Assembly: GCA_009829735.1 (NCBI GenBank) | Contig: CM020620.1 | Coordinates: 6,094,593-6,158,592 of the forward strand | Origin: Pyropia yezoensis | Lineage: Eukaryota > Rhodophyta > Bangiophyceae > Bangiales > Bangiaceae | Direction: 5' to 3' | DNA length: 64,000 nt | Shown here: positions 45,341 through 54,605 of the stretch, piece by piece | Numbering within the stretch: the first letter of the stretch is position 1 | How the letters are laid out: the number at the start of each line of letters is the position of its first letter | The notes under the pieces: model-generated | Told to the model about the DNA's origin: nothing | What the model saw: only the letters and a program-made list of their open reading frames with translations | Databases searched by the model: none | Position numbers and translations under genes: made by a program

Positions 45341-46267
45341 GTACAAACACATACCATGGTTCTTCAAAGATTCTCTACTAACAAAGCCGACTATGGCACA
45401 ATACAAAACGAGAAGAATACCCACCACTCTTCTCACCAAGGAAAGAACAAGTCGTTCGACCGCTGACTCTAGCGTTCCATATGACCACTCCCACCACCCT
45501 GGGAGAAAAGGGTACTGGTGCTCACGCTCCTCCAGAGGTACGTGGGTGAACTCCACCCGCGACCCGTGGATGAGGAAGCCCGAGGAGCCCCGGAGTCGGA
45601 ACTCCTCTCGCACCACGCCGTGTTGGGCGTGGGCGTCCTCTCCGCCCAGGTAGGGACGGGGAAGGGCACACCACTCGGTAGACACAACCGCGTGGGTGTC
45701 GTCGATCTCCTTGTCGCCCGACCCCAAGGCGAGGGAGGTTGACAACGCCTGGACTTCAGGCGCGTCCGCCAGGCAGAGTAGCGCTGGTAGGTCGCAGACC
45801 ACCCCATCAGGTAGAGTCACCTGGTTGGGGTACCGACGAGTCCGGCGGTACCATACGTCGGTCCGCCGTGGCTCGGGGATGATCAAGTAGACATCCTTGA
45901 GCTTGCAGTCGGGAAGCTCCCCGACTGACTTGGGAGGCGCCCAGGCTCGGGGCCCCATAGGAGGACGGGGCCGCGGCGGGAGTAGCAGCCGTGACTCAGG
46001 AAGGCGGGGGATGGGAGTCACATCCCCTTCCGCCACCGGGTTGGAAGACCCATCCCCCGGTGGGACCACGGCCGAGGGGGCAGTAGGAGGTGATGGGGCG
46101 GGGACGGCTGAGGCGGCCGCCTCCGACCCTCGCCCGGGAAGAGTCGTCTCCATGGCCGACCCCCGGCTGAGAGACTCCTCAGTCCCGAGGGCCTCCTCTC
46201 CCGTCCGTCGCTTGTCCGACAGAGACGTCGGAGACGGGGACAAAGGCCGACTCGGCTCACCCGCCAT
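45215..46267 (-). CDS. antisense accessory ORF of element 3, unknown function
   Basis: 350 residues from ATG 46267 (MAGEPSRPLSP). The frame extends upstream to 46723 through a repetitive region without a better ATG. The N-terminal 120 residues are Ser/Pro/Gly-rich. The middle has PEPRRTDVWYRRTRR, CDLPAL, RPYL and QHGVVREEFR. These are in the same order, and with similar spacing for the first three, as PDDRHAQLWRTR, CDLIAPAL, SPYL and NHGVMADAFR of the element 1 antisense ORF. Near the C-terminus a hydrophobic run (VGILLVLYCAIVGF) could be a membrane segment. This run is absent from the longer relatives and lies close to the part overlapping pol. No known domain is recognised. Its distant similarity to the other two suggests a conserved accessory protein; this is by eye and needs a profile search. 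Confidence 0.5.
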   Translation of the reverse strand: MAGEPSRPLSPSPTSLSDKRRTGEEALGTEESLSRGSAMETTLPGRGSEAAASAVPAPSPPTAPSAVVPPGDGSSNPVAEGDVTPIPRLPESRLLLPPRPRPPMGPRAWAPPKSVGELPDCKLKDVYLIIPEPRRTDVWYRRTRRYPNQVTLPDGVVCDLPALLCLADAPEVQALSTSLALGSGDKEIDDTHAVVSTEWCALPRPYLGGEDAHAQHGVVREEFRLRGSSGFLIHGSRVEFTHVPLEEREHQYPFLPGWWEWSYGTLESAVERLVLSLVRRVVGILLVLYCAIVGFVSRESLKNHGMCLYSWLACRSALTWSRDFIPRRTSATSAYRYAHSLAVSTDLLYW

Positions 46268-47273
46268 CACGCGACCAACCTTGACCGACTCGGTGAGGTT
46301 GAGCACGGGGGGGGACACGACCCGCTCCCCCTCCGACGACAACCAACCTTGACCGACTCGGTGAGGTAGAGCAAGGGGGGGGGACACGACCCACACCCCC
46401 CCCACCGACAACGAAGAAGCCCGACACAAGGGGCAGCGCGGGGAAGACACAACCCCGCCAACGAGGACAAAGGGGGGGGAACACGACCCGCGCCCCCACC
46501 GACAACGAAGACGCCCGACACAGGGGCGGAAGGGGGAAGACACCACCCCAACCAACGACACCAACCGCACGGCGGGAAGAGACAGACCCGCCGACGCGAG
46601 GGAGCAGCGGCGGGAAGGCACACACCCGCCCGCACACACGAAGGGGAGAGAAGACCCCGCACCGGCGGCCGAGTCCCACCGCCGGCGACCGAGTGCAACA
46701 CCCCCAACTCGGGGTGCGCACACCCCTCAACCCTGACTAGAAAGGGGGGGAAGGAGTGAGGAACACCCCGCAGAGAGCCAGCTGGGGGTGGATCGAGCTG
46801 AAGGGGGGGACACAACCCGACCCCCCCAGAGCAACCGTACCCCAACTGAAGGGGCAGGTGCAGGTCGACGTTCCGAGTGAGAACGTCGACGCCCTACTCC
46901 TCCAGTTGAGGGGCAGGGGGTGTGGCGGAGGTACGCCGACACCCAGATTAGGGGGCTCACCCACACGTGAGTCCACCCGTGGAGCACCCTGACCAGGTGG
47001 GGGACGACTTTCCCCCACACCTGTTTCGCGTGGAGGGGGCTCCTCTACCCAGTGTCAGGGCAGAGAGCGCACCCCACGGAGAGGGACTGCCTCTCCCGGA
47101 GGGCCCCGCCGGACGCGAGTGCAACCCCGGCGTAACCCTGGTGCACGCTAGACGCCAGCGATGCACCGTACTTTGCATCTCAACTCGGGAATTGCATCCT
47201 CCTCTCCCGGTCACTGCGACTCGCCGCTGATTGGACGTCCACCGGGACGGCTGGACTTTTGAGAAGGGGGAAA
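46268..47273. other. region upstream of the antisense ORF in element 3, with repeats and PPT
   Basis: Two copies of accaaccttgaccgactcgg start at 46274 and 46342 (68-bp period), each followed by a G-run and gacacgaccc. A second related pair (accgacaacgaag...cccgacaca) lies near 46401 and 46498. As this is upstream of the antisense ATG, it may hold its promoter. No gene is supported here. The polypurine tract gagaagggggaaa (47261-47273) abuts the 3' LTR. Confidence 0.5.
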
Positions 47274-47812
47274 TGTGGGAGATTGGGCCGGAATTCGGTA
47301 CCAATACTTTGAAGATTCGGGTCAAGTGGACCTGACCGGAAGTCGAAATTCACCCGACCCACGATGGTGAAACTTCTGACTTCTGGACGGAAATTCGACT
47401 AGGACTTCCGACATACTAGAGCAGGGTAATGCTGCTGGTATTTGTTTCTTGGGATTTTTGCACGGGAGCCAGACGGATTTCTACGCTTTGAGTTCTTTGC
47501 ATGTGGAGTGATATGATTGGTTTGTTTGAGGGTTCATTTTCTGAGTGTTTTGAGGGGTTGCGTGAGCGTGTGAGGAGGGTTGATAAGGAGGGACAGCAAG
47601 GCGGGGAGGGCCCACCTTGGCTGGCCAAGCAAGAAAACACCGTCTGGCTCCGACACATCTTGTTCGTGCCTTGGTGAGTGGACCCGCTCACCACACGCAA
47701 GTTCCGTGTTCGGCTGTGTGGAGGTGCTTGCTTCCGGTGTCCCAAGTTGGGATATCGGCAATACTCCTCTTCCTTCCCTGACTCGGGGTTGGTGGTTGGG
47801 AGTACTGCTACA
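47274..47812 (+). repeat. 3' LTR of element 3
   Basis: 539 bp, identical to the 5' LTR apart from one T fewer in a T-run at about 47455. Followed by gagtg, the right target duplication. Confidence 0.95.
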
Positions 47813-49005
47813 GAGTGTACGAGTTCCTAAGGATGCCCTTCGGATTGTCCAACGCCCCCGCTACATTCCAGCGGGCTATCGACATTATACTGTCGGGGGT
47901 GAAGTGGCGTAACTGCCTAGTGTACCTCGACGACGTCATCGTCTTCTCGCGTAACATGGATGACCATGTGCAACATGTTGACGAGGTATTCACCCTCTTG
48001 AGGGACGCCGGGGTAACCCTGCGTCTGAAGAAGTTCGCCTTCTTCCAACAGACGTTCGAGTATCTGGGCCACCAGATAACCCCTGGTAAACTAGGGGTAC
48101 TCGAAGCCAATACCCGGGCACTCCGGGATGCCCGGTTCCCTAACACCCAGACACAGCTCAAGAGCTTCCTGGGAATGTGCAACGTATACCGACGGTTCGT
48201 CAAGGACTTCGCTTGGATAGCGAAACCGTTAACGGTTCTTACGAGCAGTACCTTGCCCAAGGTACTCCAACCCCCTTCGCCTAGCGAAGAGGAGGCATTC
48301 GAGTCGCTGAAGCGAGCCCTACTATCCCCACCCATCCTTGCGTTACCGCACAGACGGGGTACCTTCGTCATCGATGTCGATGCGTGCGACACCCAAGTGG
48401 GATGCACCCTGCTACAGGGAGAGACGTTGATCGGTTCCGATAACGTTATCCCGGACCTACGTCCGGTAGGGTACTTCAGCCGGACACTCAGCCCGGCTGA
48501 GCGTAACTATAGTGCCACCGAGCGGGAGTGCCTCGGGGTTGTATGGGCAGTGCAACTGCTCCGCCCATACCTGGAGGGCTCTAAGTTCATCGTGAGGTCC
48601 GACCACGAACCCCTACGATGGCTCCTCAACCTTGGTGACAAGGATTCCGATAGCCATGGGAGGCTAGCCCGATGGAGGCTGAAGATGGCCGAGAACGACT
48701 ACCGCACCGTGTATAAGGCTGGGTCAACCCACCACCTCGGTGACGCGCTGTCTCGACTCGACACCCCGAGCGGAGATACCCGCCCGGTGGACGAGGACAT
48801 CCCGGTGGTACCGGTCTGCCTGGTGGGTAACGCCACCCAAGGTATGGTTGACCATACCATGGCACACCGAGCATGCCCACTGACTCTCGCGGACTTCCGC
48901 GAGGCACAAGCCAATGACGACGACTGTAGACGCCATCGCGCTAACCTCCTGGCCGGTACGGCCGGCATCTTCTCCGAGAATGAAGACGGACTCATACACC
49001 GGCGG
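47813..49005 (+). pseudogene. pol: pol of element 2, part 2: RT remainder, RNase H
   Basis: Resumes the RT frame after element 3 (VYEFLRMPFG...), through YLDD at about 47923, RNase H (IDVDACD about 48378, SDHEPLRWL about 48600) and the beginning of the integrase linker. The insertion plus duplication is 9126 bases, a multiple of three, so this part is in the same frame as part 1. A 7-base deletion at about 49005 (gcacccg present in element 1) shifts the frame. Confidence 0.92.
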
Positions 49006-50345
49006 CCGATGGACGACATCAAGTCGTGGTTCCCGTGTCCTTACGGCAAGCCGTCATGGAACGAGAACACGAGAACCCTACAGCCGGACACCCGGGGGGT
49101 TCACGTATGTTCGCAGCAATGCGAAGGTTCTTCTACTGGCCAGCAATGGCCGTCGACGTGGTCGACCACGTAAGGGGATGCCACCCCTGTGCACGTAACC
49201 GCATGAGTCTACATAGGCAGGCGTCTGCCATGAAACTGTTCCCACCTGATGGGCCCAACGAGCAGGTCGCTATCGACATACTCGGGCCACTTCCGGTAAC
49301 GGAAGAAGGAAACAGGTACATCCTATTCATGTCAGACCGATTCACTAAGCTGTCACGAGCGGCAGCCATCCCGAATGATACGGCATATACCATCATGAAC
49401 GCATTGGTTGACCACTGGATCAGTGCATACGGAGTCATGAAGCCACTCCTCTCCGACAACGGAGCAAACCTGACGTCTGCATTCTGCACTAAGGTCATGG
49501 GCATGTTCGGCATCGAACCACGTCGGGCATCCGACTACCACCCGCAAACCAACGGGCAAGTGGAGCGGTTTAACCGCACCATCGTTAAGATGCTACAGTG
49601 CTACGTGGCCGAGCACACGAACACTTGGGACAGGCTTCTGTCCGTACTCACCCTGGCATACAATGCCAGGCCACATCGGAGCACAAACATCGCCCCACTG
49701 GAGTGGGTCATGCCACTAGGCATCGGTAACCTGACGCTGCCACCCGGCAGGTGCACTCGGTATGATACACCGAAGGGCCGACCGGCCGAGCGCATCCACC
49801 TAGCTTGGTTGGCCAAACTATCGTGGATGATTCCTAAGCTCAAGGGTGCCCTTGACAGAACACAACTTCGATACAAGAAGAACTTCGACGCCCGACTACG
49901 GGTGCGCAACGCTACCCTGATGACAGGCGACTGGGTCTATATCAGACACCAGAAGTTCCGAGGGAATAAGCTCATGCAACCGGTCAAGGGACCGTACCAG
50001 ATCCTCCACAGAGATGACCACTCGGTTATCCTCCACTCCGATACGGAGATACAACGCATCAGTATTAACGATGTCACACCAGCGCGAAAGCCAGAACATC
50101 CTCAGCCGGTACCGGCTGGGTTGCTACATGAGGCGCTTACCACCCACCGGTCGGAAGACCCGGTGGGACCGGATGGAATCCCGTACCAGGTGGAGAGCAT
50201 CGTCGGACATACCGACCCAGACCTACCAGAACCCTGGTACGTCAAGGTAATGTGGGTCGGTTACGACTCACCCACCTGGGAACAAGCGGCGAATATACCC
50301 CGCCAACTACTCATGCCGTACATGAGGCGACGCCGCCTCCTGTAA
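49006..50345 (+). pseudogene. pol: pol of element 2, part 3: integrase and chromodomain
   Basis: After the 7-bp deletion the integrase continues in another frame: HHCC zinc region (about 49050-49200), IDILGPLP (about 49275), SDNGAN (about 49455), HPQTNGQVERFNR (about 49540) and the chromodomain (YQVESIVGH...WVGYDSPTWE, about 50180-50290). It ends at TAA 50343-50345. It has none of the three stops of element 1, so the two copies have different lesions. Confidence 0.92.
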
Positions 50346-50772
50346 CAACCCAACCGACACCGACTTCAAATGTTGGGGGGTGGGGCTTAGACCTACTAAG
50401 TAGGGTGTGACATGGTTATGGCGGACTTAGGCTTCTAAGTCCAGCCAAGCTTAGGTAACTAAGTAAAACCTGAACCTTAATAAGTTAACTTAAAGGTAGA
50501 GGCTAACTCCGATAATATCGAAGTAACTAGGGGGCTTACAAGGGAGGATGACCTCCCCAAGCCAAGACACAAAGGGAGGGAGGATGACCTCCCCAAGCAT
50601 AAACCAACCGGAAGAAGTTGGACGGGAGGCAAGGCACCACTGAGCCAGAAGGGGTACTCCCCAGGGCAGCAAGCAGAGGCAAGCAATGCCCCCAAAAGGG
50701 GATGAGTTTATACTCACTAATACCCGGCCACCATAAGGGTCACCGGGTCCCTCACTCTCACTCCCACAACCA
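50346..50772. other. convergent intergenic stretch of element 2
   Basis: Contains actaagtagg, gacttaggc, ctaagtcc, cttaggt and aactaagta between 50394 and 50466, as in element 1, then a repeated aggatgacctccccaagc (about 50545 and 50581). Possible transcript end signals for pol and the antisense ORF. Confidence 0.4.
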
Positions 50773-53304
50773 TCAGAAGGGGTTACCCCCGCCAGCAGAA
50801 GGGGGCCAGTCACGCGTCGTCGCGTACACTTCCGTACTCCAACGGTCGGCTATCTTACGCCCGTTGAGCGCCTGAGCTACCTCAGCGCTAAGATGCACCA
50901 GAGTGCTGTCACCAGCCTCCACAGCATCCAGAGCCATCTGTAGGCGGTTGAGCACCCAACCGAGGCAACGCGCGGTACCGACCAGCGCAGCAGCTGGGGG
51001 GATGTCCCCCCAGCTAACCGGAGGCGCCTCCGTCAACTCACGAGAGAGAAGGGCGTTAACGCCCTCATAGCACAAGCGAGGACCCCCGTCGGGCATGACG
51101 GGAGCCGGCGATGCCACCGGAGGAGCCGGAGCTACAGCCGGAGGAGTGGACACCGCCACCGCCGGAGGCGGCGGTAGCTGGTAAGGAGCATGGTACGACC
51201 GTGAAGGAGGACCAGATTCCTGAGCAGAACGCCCACCGGGAACCCGGTGCAACTCCCCACGACGACGATACGTCTCGCGGCCCCCACCAGTGGAGTCCCA
51301 CTCACGGTGACGGCGACCCGTTCCCATAGGAGTCGGTTTACCGAACCAGGGGGTTCCCACCTGGAGAGGGTCGGGCAGGACCACGGGAATACCCAGGCCG
51401 GGTACCGACTCGGTGGATGCCCACCCCTGGTATCCATCCTCACCCGAGATAACTCGGCGGATACGTAGCGAGTGACGAGGCAACGGGAGCGTTCCCGGTT
51501 GCGAGTCGCGGAACGGCGGCAAGGTCGCCACCGCCGACCAGTTCACGGCATCGTGAACGGCCACGAGCGCAGTCAGCTCACGGGTTAACCCCGTCCCAGT
51601 AGCAATGGCGGTAACGCCTAGCTCCCCAAGGTGCCGACGGACACCCGTCGGAAAATGGAAGAGCCGGCCCTGTCGGCGGGCCGACAACAGGAAGGAAGAA
51701 ACCTGCCCGAGGGTAACCTCGAGGGTGAAGACACCCTGCAGCGCATGCGTGGGCCGAGCGGCCAGCACTCTGCCGAAGTAGCGCAGGCAAGGACCGGTGT
51801 CAAACCGGAAAGCCGGGGCGGGCTCCCACCCCTCTTGCCACCCAGGCGGGCGCAACAGAGTGTATACGGGCGCACAACCGTTACCGGTCTGCAACGCGCA
51901 CGTTACATCCGTGCGGAATGGGTCCGCCATGACACCATGGTTTCGACGCCAGCTGGACGCCGACTTCAGGCCACCCACGGTCGGGAAAGGCGGCGTCAGC
52001 CACAGATACGGGGGATCCCCCGGGTAGTAATCCAAACCGGGATACCGGTTGGTACCAGGCACGAGCTGCCCGAAGGCCACAGGGGTCTGGGTAGCAGCCA
52101 CCCCGCGGGCACCCGCAGGGTAATCCACCTCCCGCGGCAGCGCGGGGGCAACCAAGTCGCACACCCCAAAGGCGGGGAGGAGGGCAGCCTTAGGCCGCCC
52201 GACCCGGGCGCGCCAGAGTTGAGCATGCCGGTCGTCCGGCTGACTGAGTATCCAATGATGCTCGGCGCGAACCGCGTCAGGCTGGGCAACCGGCCGAGCC
52301 AACTCCCGCTCCCAACAGGGGTCCAACGGGACCGGACGGGAGGTACCTCCGCGGCGACCCGACGGGTGGAAGTCCACCCGCATCCGACCGCCCGAATCCA
52401 TGGGCTCTTGCACGGTCAAGCTGCGCACCCGGGCCACCAACTCGGAGACCGACAACGGGGGATGTCCCACCGTAGAGGCGTCGCCGCCACTCGCGGAGGC
52501 GGTACCGCCAACCGCAGAGGCGACGCCGCCACCGACCAAGCTAACGCGGCCACCCAACGGGGCAACCCGGGCCGGCCCAGGAAGAAGCGCCGGCGCCGGC
52601 GGAAGCCAAACGGGTAGGTGCACCGGCGCCGGAGTACGGGGACGAGGAGGAAGAAGTAGGGCGGTCACCCGCCCGGAGTAGCTCCCAGTGTCAACCGCCA
52701 TGAGGGAAGGAGCGTCTTGACCGCTCGACGCCCGCGGCACCGCGGGTAGGGTACCGGCGCCGGCCCCACCCGTCGACGTCGCCCCCGCCTCGGAAGGGGG
52801 AGGCACTTGGACAGCCTCGGGAGCCTGAGCACCAGCCGTGCGGGCACCCGCACCGTCTTGACCGGCCACCCCGGGTGTCGCGCCACCACCACCACCCGCG
52901 TCAACGTCGGGATCGCGTTCAGGATGTACCGTCCGGACTCCCGGACCACCTTGCCCAGCCGGAGTCGGCCGGGGGTCGCCACTTCCGCCGTAGGGCGGGC
53001 CATCTTGGGGTAGCTGCGGCGAGCCAACACCGGCACCAGGCTCCATCCGGGCAGCCGGCAGAGAGGGGGTAGAAGCCGCCACGAGCGGTTGACCGCCGGG
53101 TTGACCCCCGACCGACGGCACCGTCGTGCCGCTGCACACGGACGACAGTCCTCCGGCCGCCAGACGGACGGACACCGCAGGCTCGTCGTCTTCAGACGAG
53201 CTCGCCCCGTAACGCACGGCGTCACGACCGACAGGCGCGTCGTCCTCTATCTCCTCCCCGATCAGGAGGTCTTCCTCCTCCCCAAGCACCTGGGGATAGG
53301 ACAT
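50773..53304 (-). CDS. antisense accessory ORF of element 2, unknown function
   Basis: 843 residues from ATG 53304 (MSYPQVLGEEEDLL). Homologous over its length to 13622-15991. It has the same acidic start, a long Pro/Gly/Ala-rich linker with extra repeats (ASGG/VGG), and a well conserved middle region (PDDRHAQLWRAR, CDLVAPAL, NHGVMADPFR, FTLEVTLGQ, HDAVNW). The C-terminus (VMPDGGPRLCYEGVNALL onward) is also conserved. The linker differs much more than the middle. By eye the middle region is clearly less conserved than pol between the two elements. No domain is recognised. It has no stop although pol of the same element has been broken twice. Confidence 0.65.
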   Translation of the reverse strand: MSYPQVLGEEEDLLIGEEIEDDAPVGRDAVRYGASSSEDDEPAVSVRLAAGGLSSVCSGTTVPSVGGQPGGQPLVAASTPSLPAARMEPGAGVGSPQLPQDGPPYGGSGDPRPTPAGQGGPGVRTVHPERDPDVDAGGGGGATPGVAGQDGAGARTAGAQAPEAVQVPPPSEAGATSTGGAGAGTLPAVPRASSGQDAPSLMAVDTGSYSGRVTALLLPPRPRTPAPVHLPVWLPPAPALLPGPARVAPLGGRVSLVGGGVASAVGGTASASGGDASTVGHPPLSVSELVARVRSLTVQEPMDSGGRMRVDFHPSGRRGGTSRPVPLDPCWERELARPVAQPDAVRAEHHWILSQPDDRHAQLWRARVGRPKAALLPAFGVCDLVAPALPREVDYPAGARGVAATQTPVAFGQLVPGTNRYPGLDYYPGDPPYLWLTPPFPTVGGLKSASSWRRNHGVMADPFRTDVTCALQTGNGCAPVYTLLRPPGWQEGWEPAPAFRFDTGPCLRYFGRVLAARPTHALQGVFTLEVTLGQVSSFLLSARRQGRLFHFPTGVRRHLGELGVTAIATGTGLTRELTALVAVHDAVNWSAVATLPPFRDSQPGTLPLPRHSLRIRRVISGEDGYQGWASTESVPGLGIPVVLPDPLQVGTPWFGKPTPMGTGRRHREWDSTGGGRETYRRRGELHRVPGGRSAQESGPPSRSYHAPYQLPPPPAVAVSTPPAVAPAPPVASPAPVMPDGGPRLCYEGVNALLSRELTEAPPVSWGDIPPAAALVGTARCLGWVLNRLQMALDAVEAGDSTLVHLSAEVAQALNGRKIADRWSTEVYATTRDWPPSAGGGNPF

Positions 53305-53837
53305 GATAACGGGTGGCAGAGTCCCCCGCGCCCAAAAGCCGTCGACGGCTACGACCCGGTACGGTGGGACAACGGGGACGAGCCAGGGAAGCGCGGGCAC
53401 CCGCGCTTATGACCACAAACAGCCACGAGAAGCGCCGCAGGCACGCGGGTCGACCCGCTCCCCACAGGGCTACGAACGCGCTCCACCCAGGCACCTGGGC
53501 CGGACGGGGCCACACCCCCGTACGGCCGCCCCCATTCACTCGGTAACACGAGAGGGGCTCCCCTACCACCAGACACCTGGTGGCGGATCCGCTTGCACCA
53601 CCCCTCGGAAAGGGGGGTCGCGAACAGAAACCCGCATCGGGAATTTAACGGTCCGGAAAACGGATCGTGTGTGTACCACACAAAGGGGGGCCCCCCCTCA
53701 GGCAACCTCGAAAAGGGGTGTCTGTCGCGACAGGGCGCAAAGCCCCACCCGACTGGTAAACAGTCACGCGACCCACTTACATTCGGTAACCCGAATGCAA
53801 CTCGACCCGAGGACGGGCCGAATCTAAGGGGGGGATA
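53305..53837. other. upstream region of the antisense ORF in element 2, with PPT
   Basis: Closely matches 15992-16577 of element 1, mainly over the last 270 bases. Includes the polypurine tract aagggggggata ending at 53837. Possible antisense promoter, inferred from position and conservation only. Confidence 0.45.
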
Positions 53838-54200
53838 TGTAGCAATATGGTTGGCCGTATTGTGACCCTAATGATAGGGGGGCTACTTCTAATCCTTGGC
53901 TTTCAATTTGAGAGTCCGTACTGGTCACGGTATCTGGAAGTTACGTATGACCAGAGGGACTTGCATCTTGGGGTGGAGGGTAGTTAGTAGTGTCTCCGAG
54001 GGTTCATAACGAGGGGGCCGGCGGTGAATCCACCGCCGGCCAAGGCAGAACAACAAACCCCTCCCATTTGGGCTCCCATCTTGGTCCCGTGGCTTGCGCT
54101 CCAAGGACAGCAACCTTGGCCTCCCGGAGGCGTTGGTGCCGATCCCCCTTGGTGAGTGTTCCCTGAGAGTGGACGTGCGACGGATTCCTATTGTGCTACA
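53838..54200 (+). repeat. 3' LTR of element 2
   Basis: 363 bp. The TATA-like word of the family reads ttcataac here instead of tttataac. Followed by acgtg, the right target duplication. Confidence 0.93.
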
Positions 54201-54605
54201 ACGTGTCGGGGAATGCGGGGGCCCAGCTGGCCCACCGGGCTGCGCCACCCCGAGCGGTCGCCGACTTGGTGGCGGGGGTGGCTGTTGCGGCCCCTCCAGG
54301 GCTCCAACGGGCCCGGCCGCCCGACCGGCGCGCGTGTCCCCGAGCGTCTGACGACGCGGTGGGGGCGGCGGCGGTGGAGGTCGTGCCGGGGTGGGCGGGG
54401 GCCCAACCGTCCGACCGTCCGGCGTCGCCCTGAGTGCGGCGCGACTTGGTGGGGGGGGCGGCGGAGGTGGTGGCGCCGGGGAAGGCGGGAGCGCAGCCAA
54501 CCGATCGGCCGGCGTCGCCCTGACCGCTCGACGACTGGGTGGTGGGGGCGGCGGATGAGGCGCACTGGCTGCCAATGGTAAAAAAAGAAACAAGACCACA
54601 TGCAT
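54201..54605 (-). pseudogene. 5' part of a proline-rich secreted repeat protein, cut by element 2
   Basis: A minus-strand frame with a true ATG at 54605. It opens with a hydrophobic MHVVLFLFLPLAASA that looks like a signal peptide. Then come four 30-residue units of the type PPPPPPP-SRRAxRATPxxRxx, coded by a 90-bp tandem repeat. Element 2 interrupts it during the fourth unit; across the insertion the frame stays open into 33357-34279. Such composition resembles cell-wall or extracellular Pro-rich proteins. Only composition and the signal sequence support this. Confidence 0.45.
54242..54571. repeat. 90-bp tandem repeat, four copies
   Basis: The same diverged block (gcgtcgccctgag/acc...gacttggtgg type) starts at 54242, 54332, 54422 and 54512, an exact 90-base period. 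Copies are imperfect, so the repeat is not new. The period is a multiple of three, consistent with coding selection or simple chance. Confidence 0.8.

Larger units (their letters stand above)
38692..47812 (+). mobile_element. Chromovirus element 3, intact, nested in element 2
   Basis: 9121 bp, flanked by gagtg (38687-38691 and 47813-47817). LTRs of 540 and 539 bp are identical except for a run of six versus five T. This indicates very recent insertion. Gag and pol have no stops, the antisense ORF is open, and PBS and PPT are present, so it is the best candidate for an active element. It is only distantly similar to elements 1 and 2, and has different LTRs. Confidence 0.95.
34280..54200 (+). 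mobile_element. Chromovirus element 2 (same family as element 1), carrying nested element 3
   Basis: Bounded by TSD acgtg (34275-34279 and 54201-54205). The LTRs are 363 bp with about five differences. Without the nested element it is about 10.8 kb, the same size and order as element 1. The gag is intact. The pol is interrupted by element 3 at 38691 inside the RT gene and by a 7-bp deletion at about 49005. The antisense ORF is intact. It lies within a minus-strand proline-rich frame. Confidence 0.93.
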
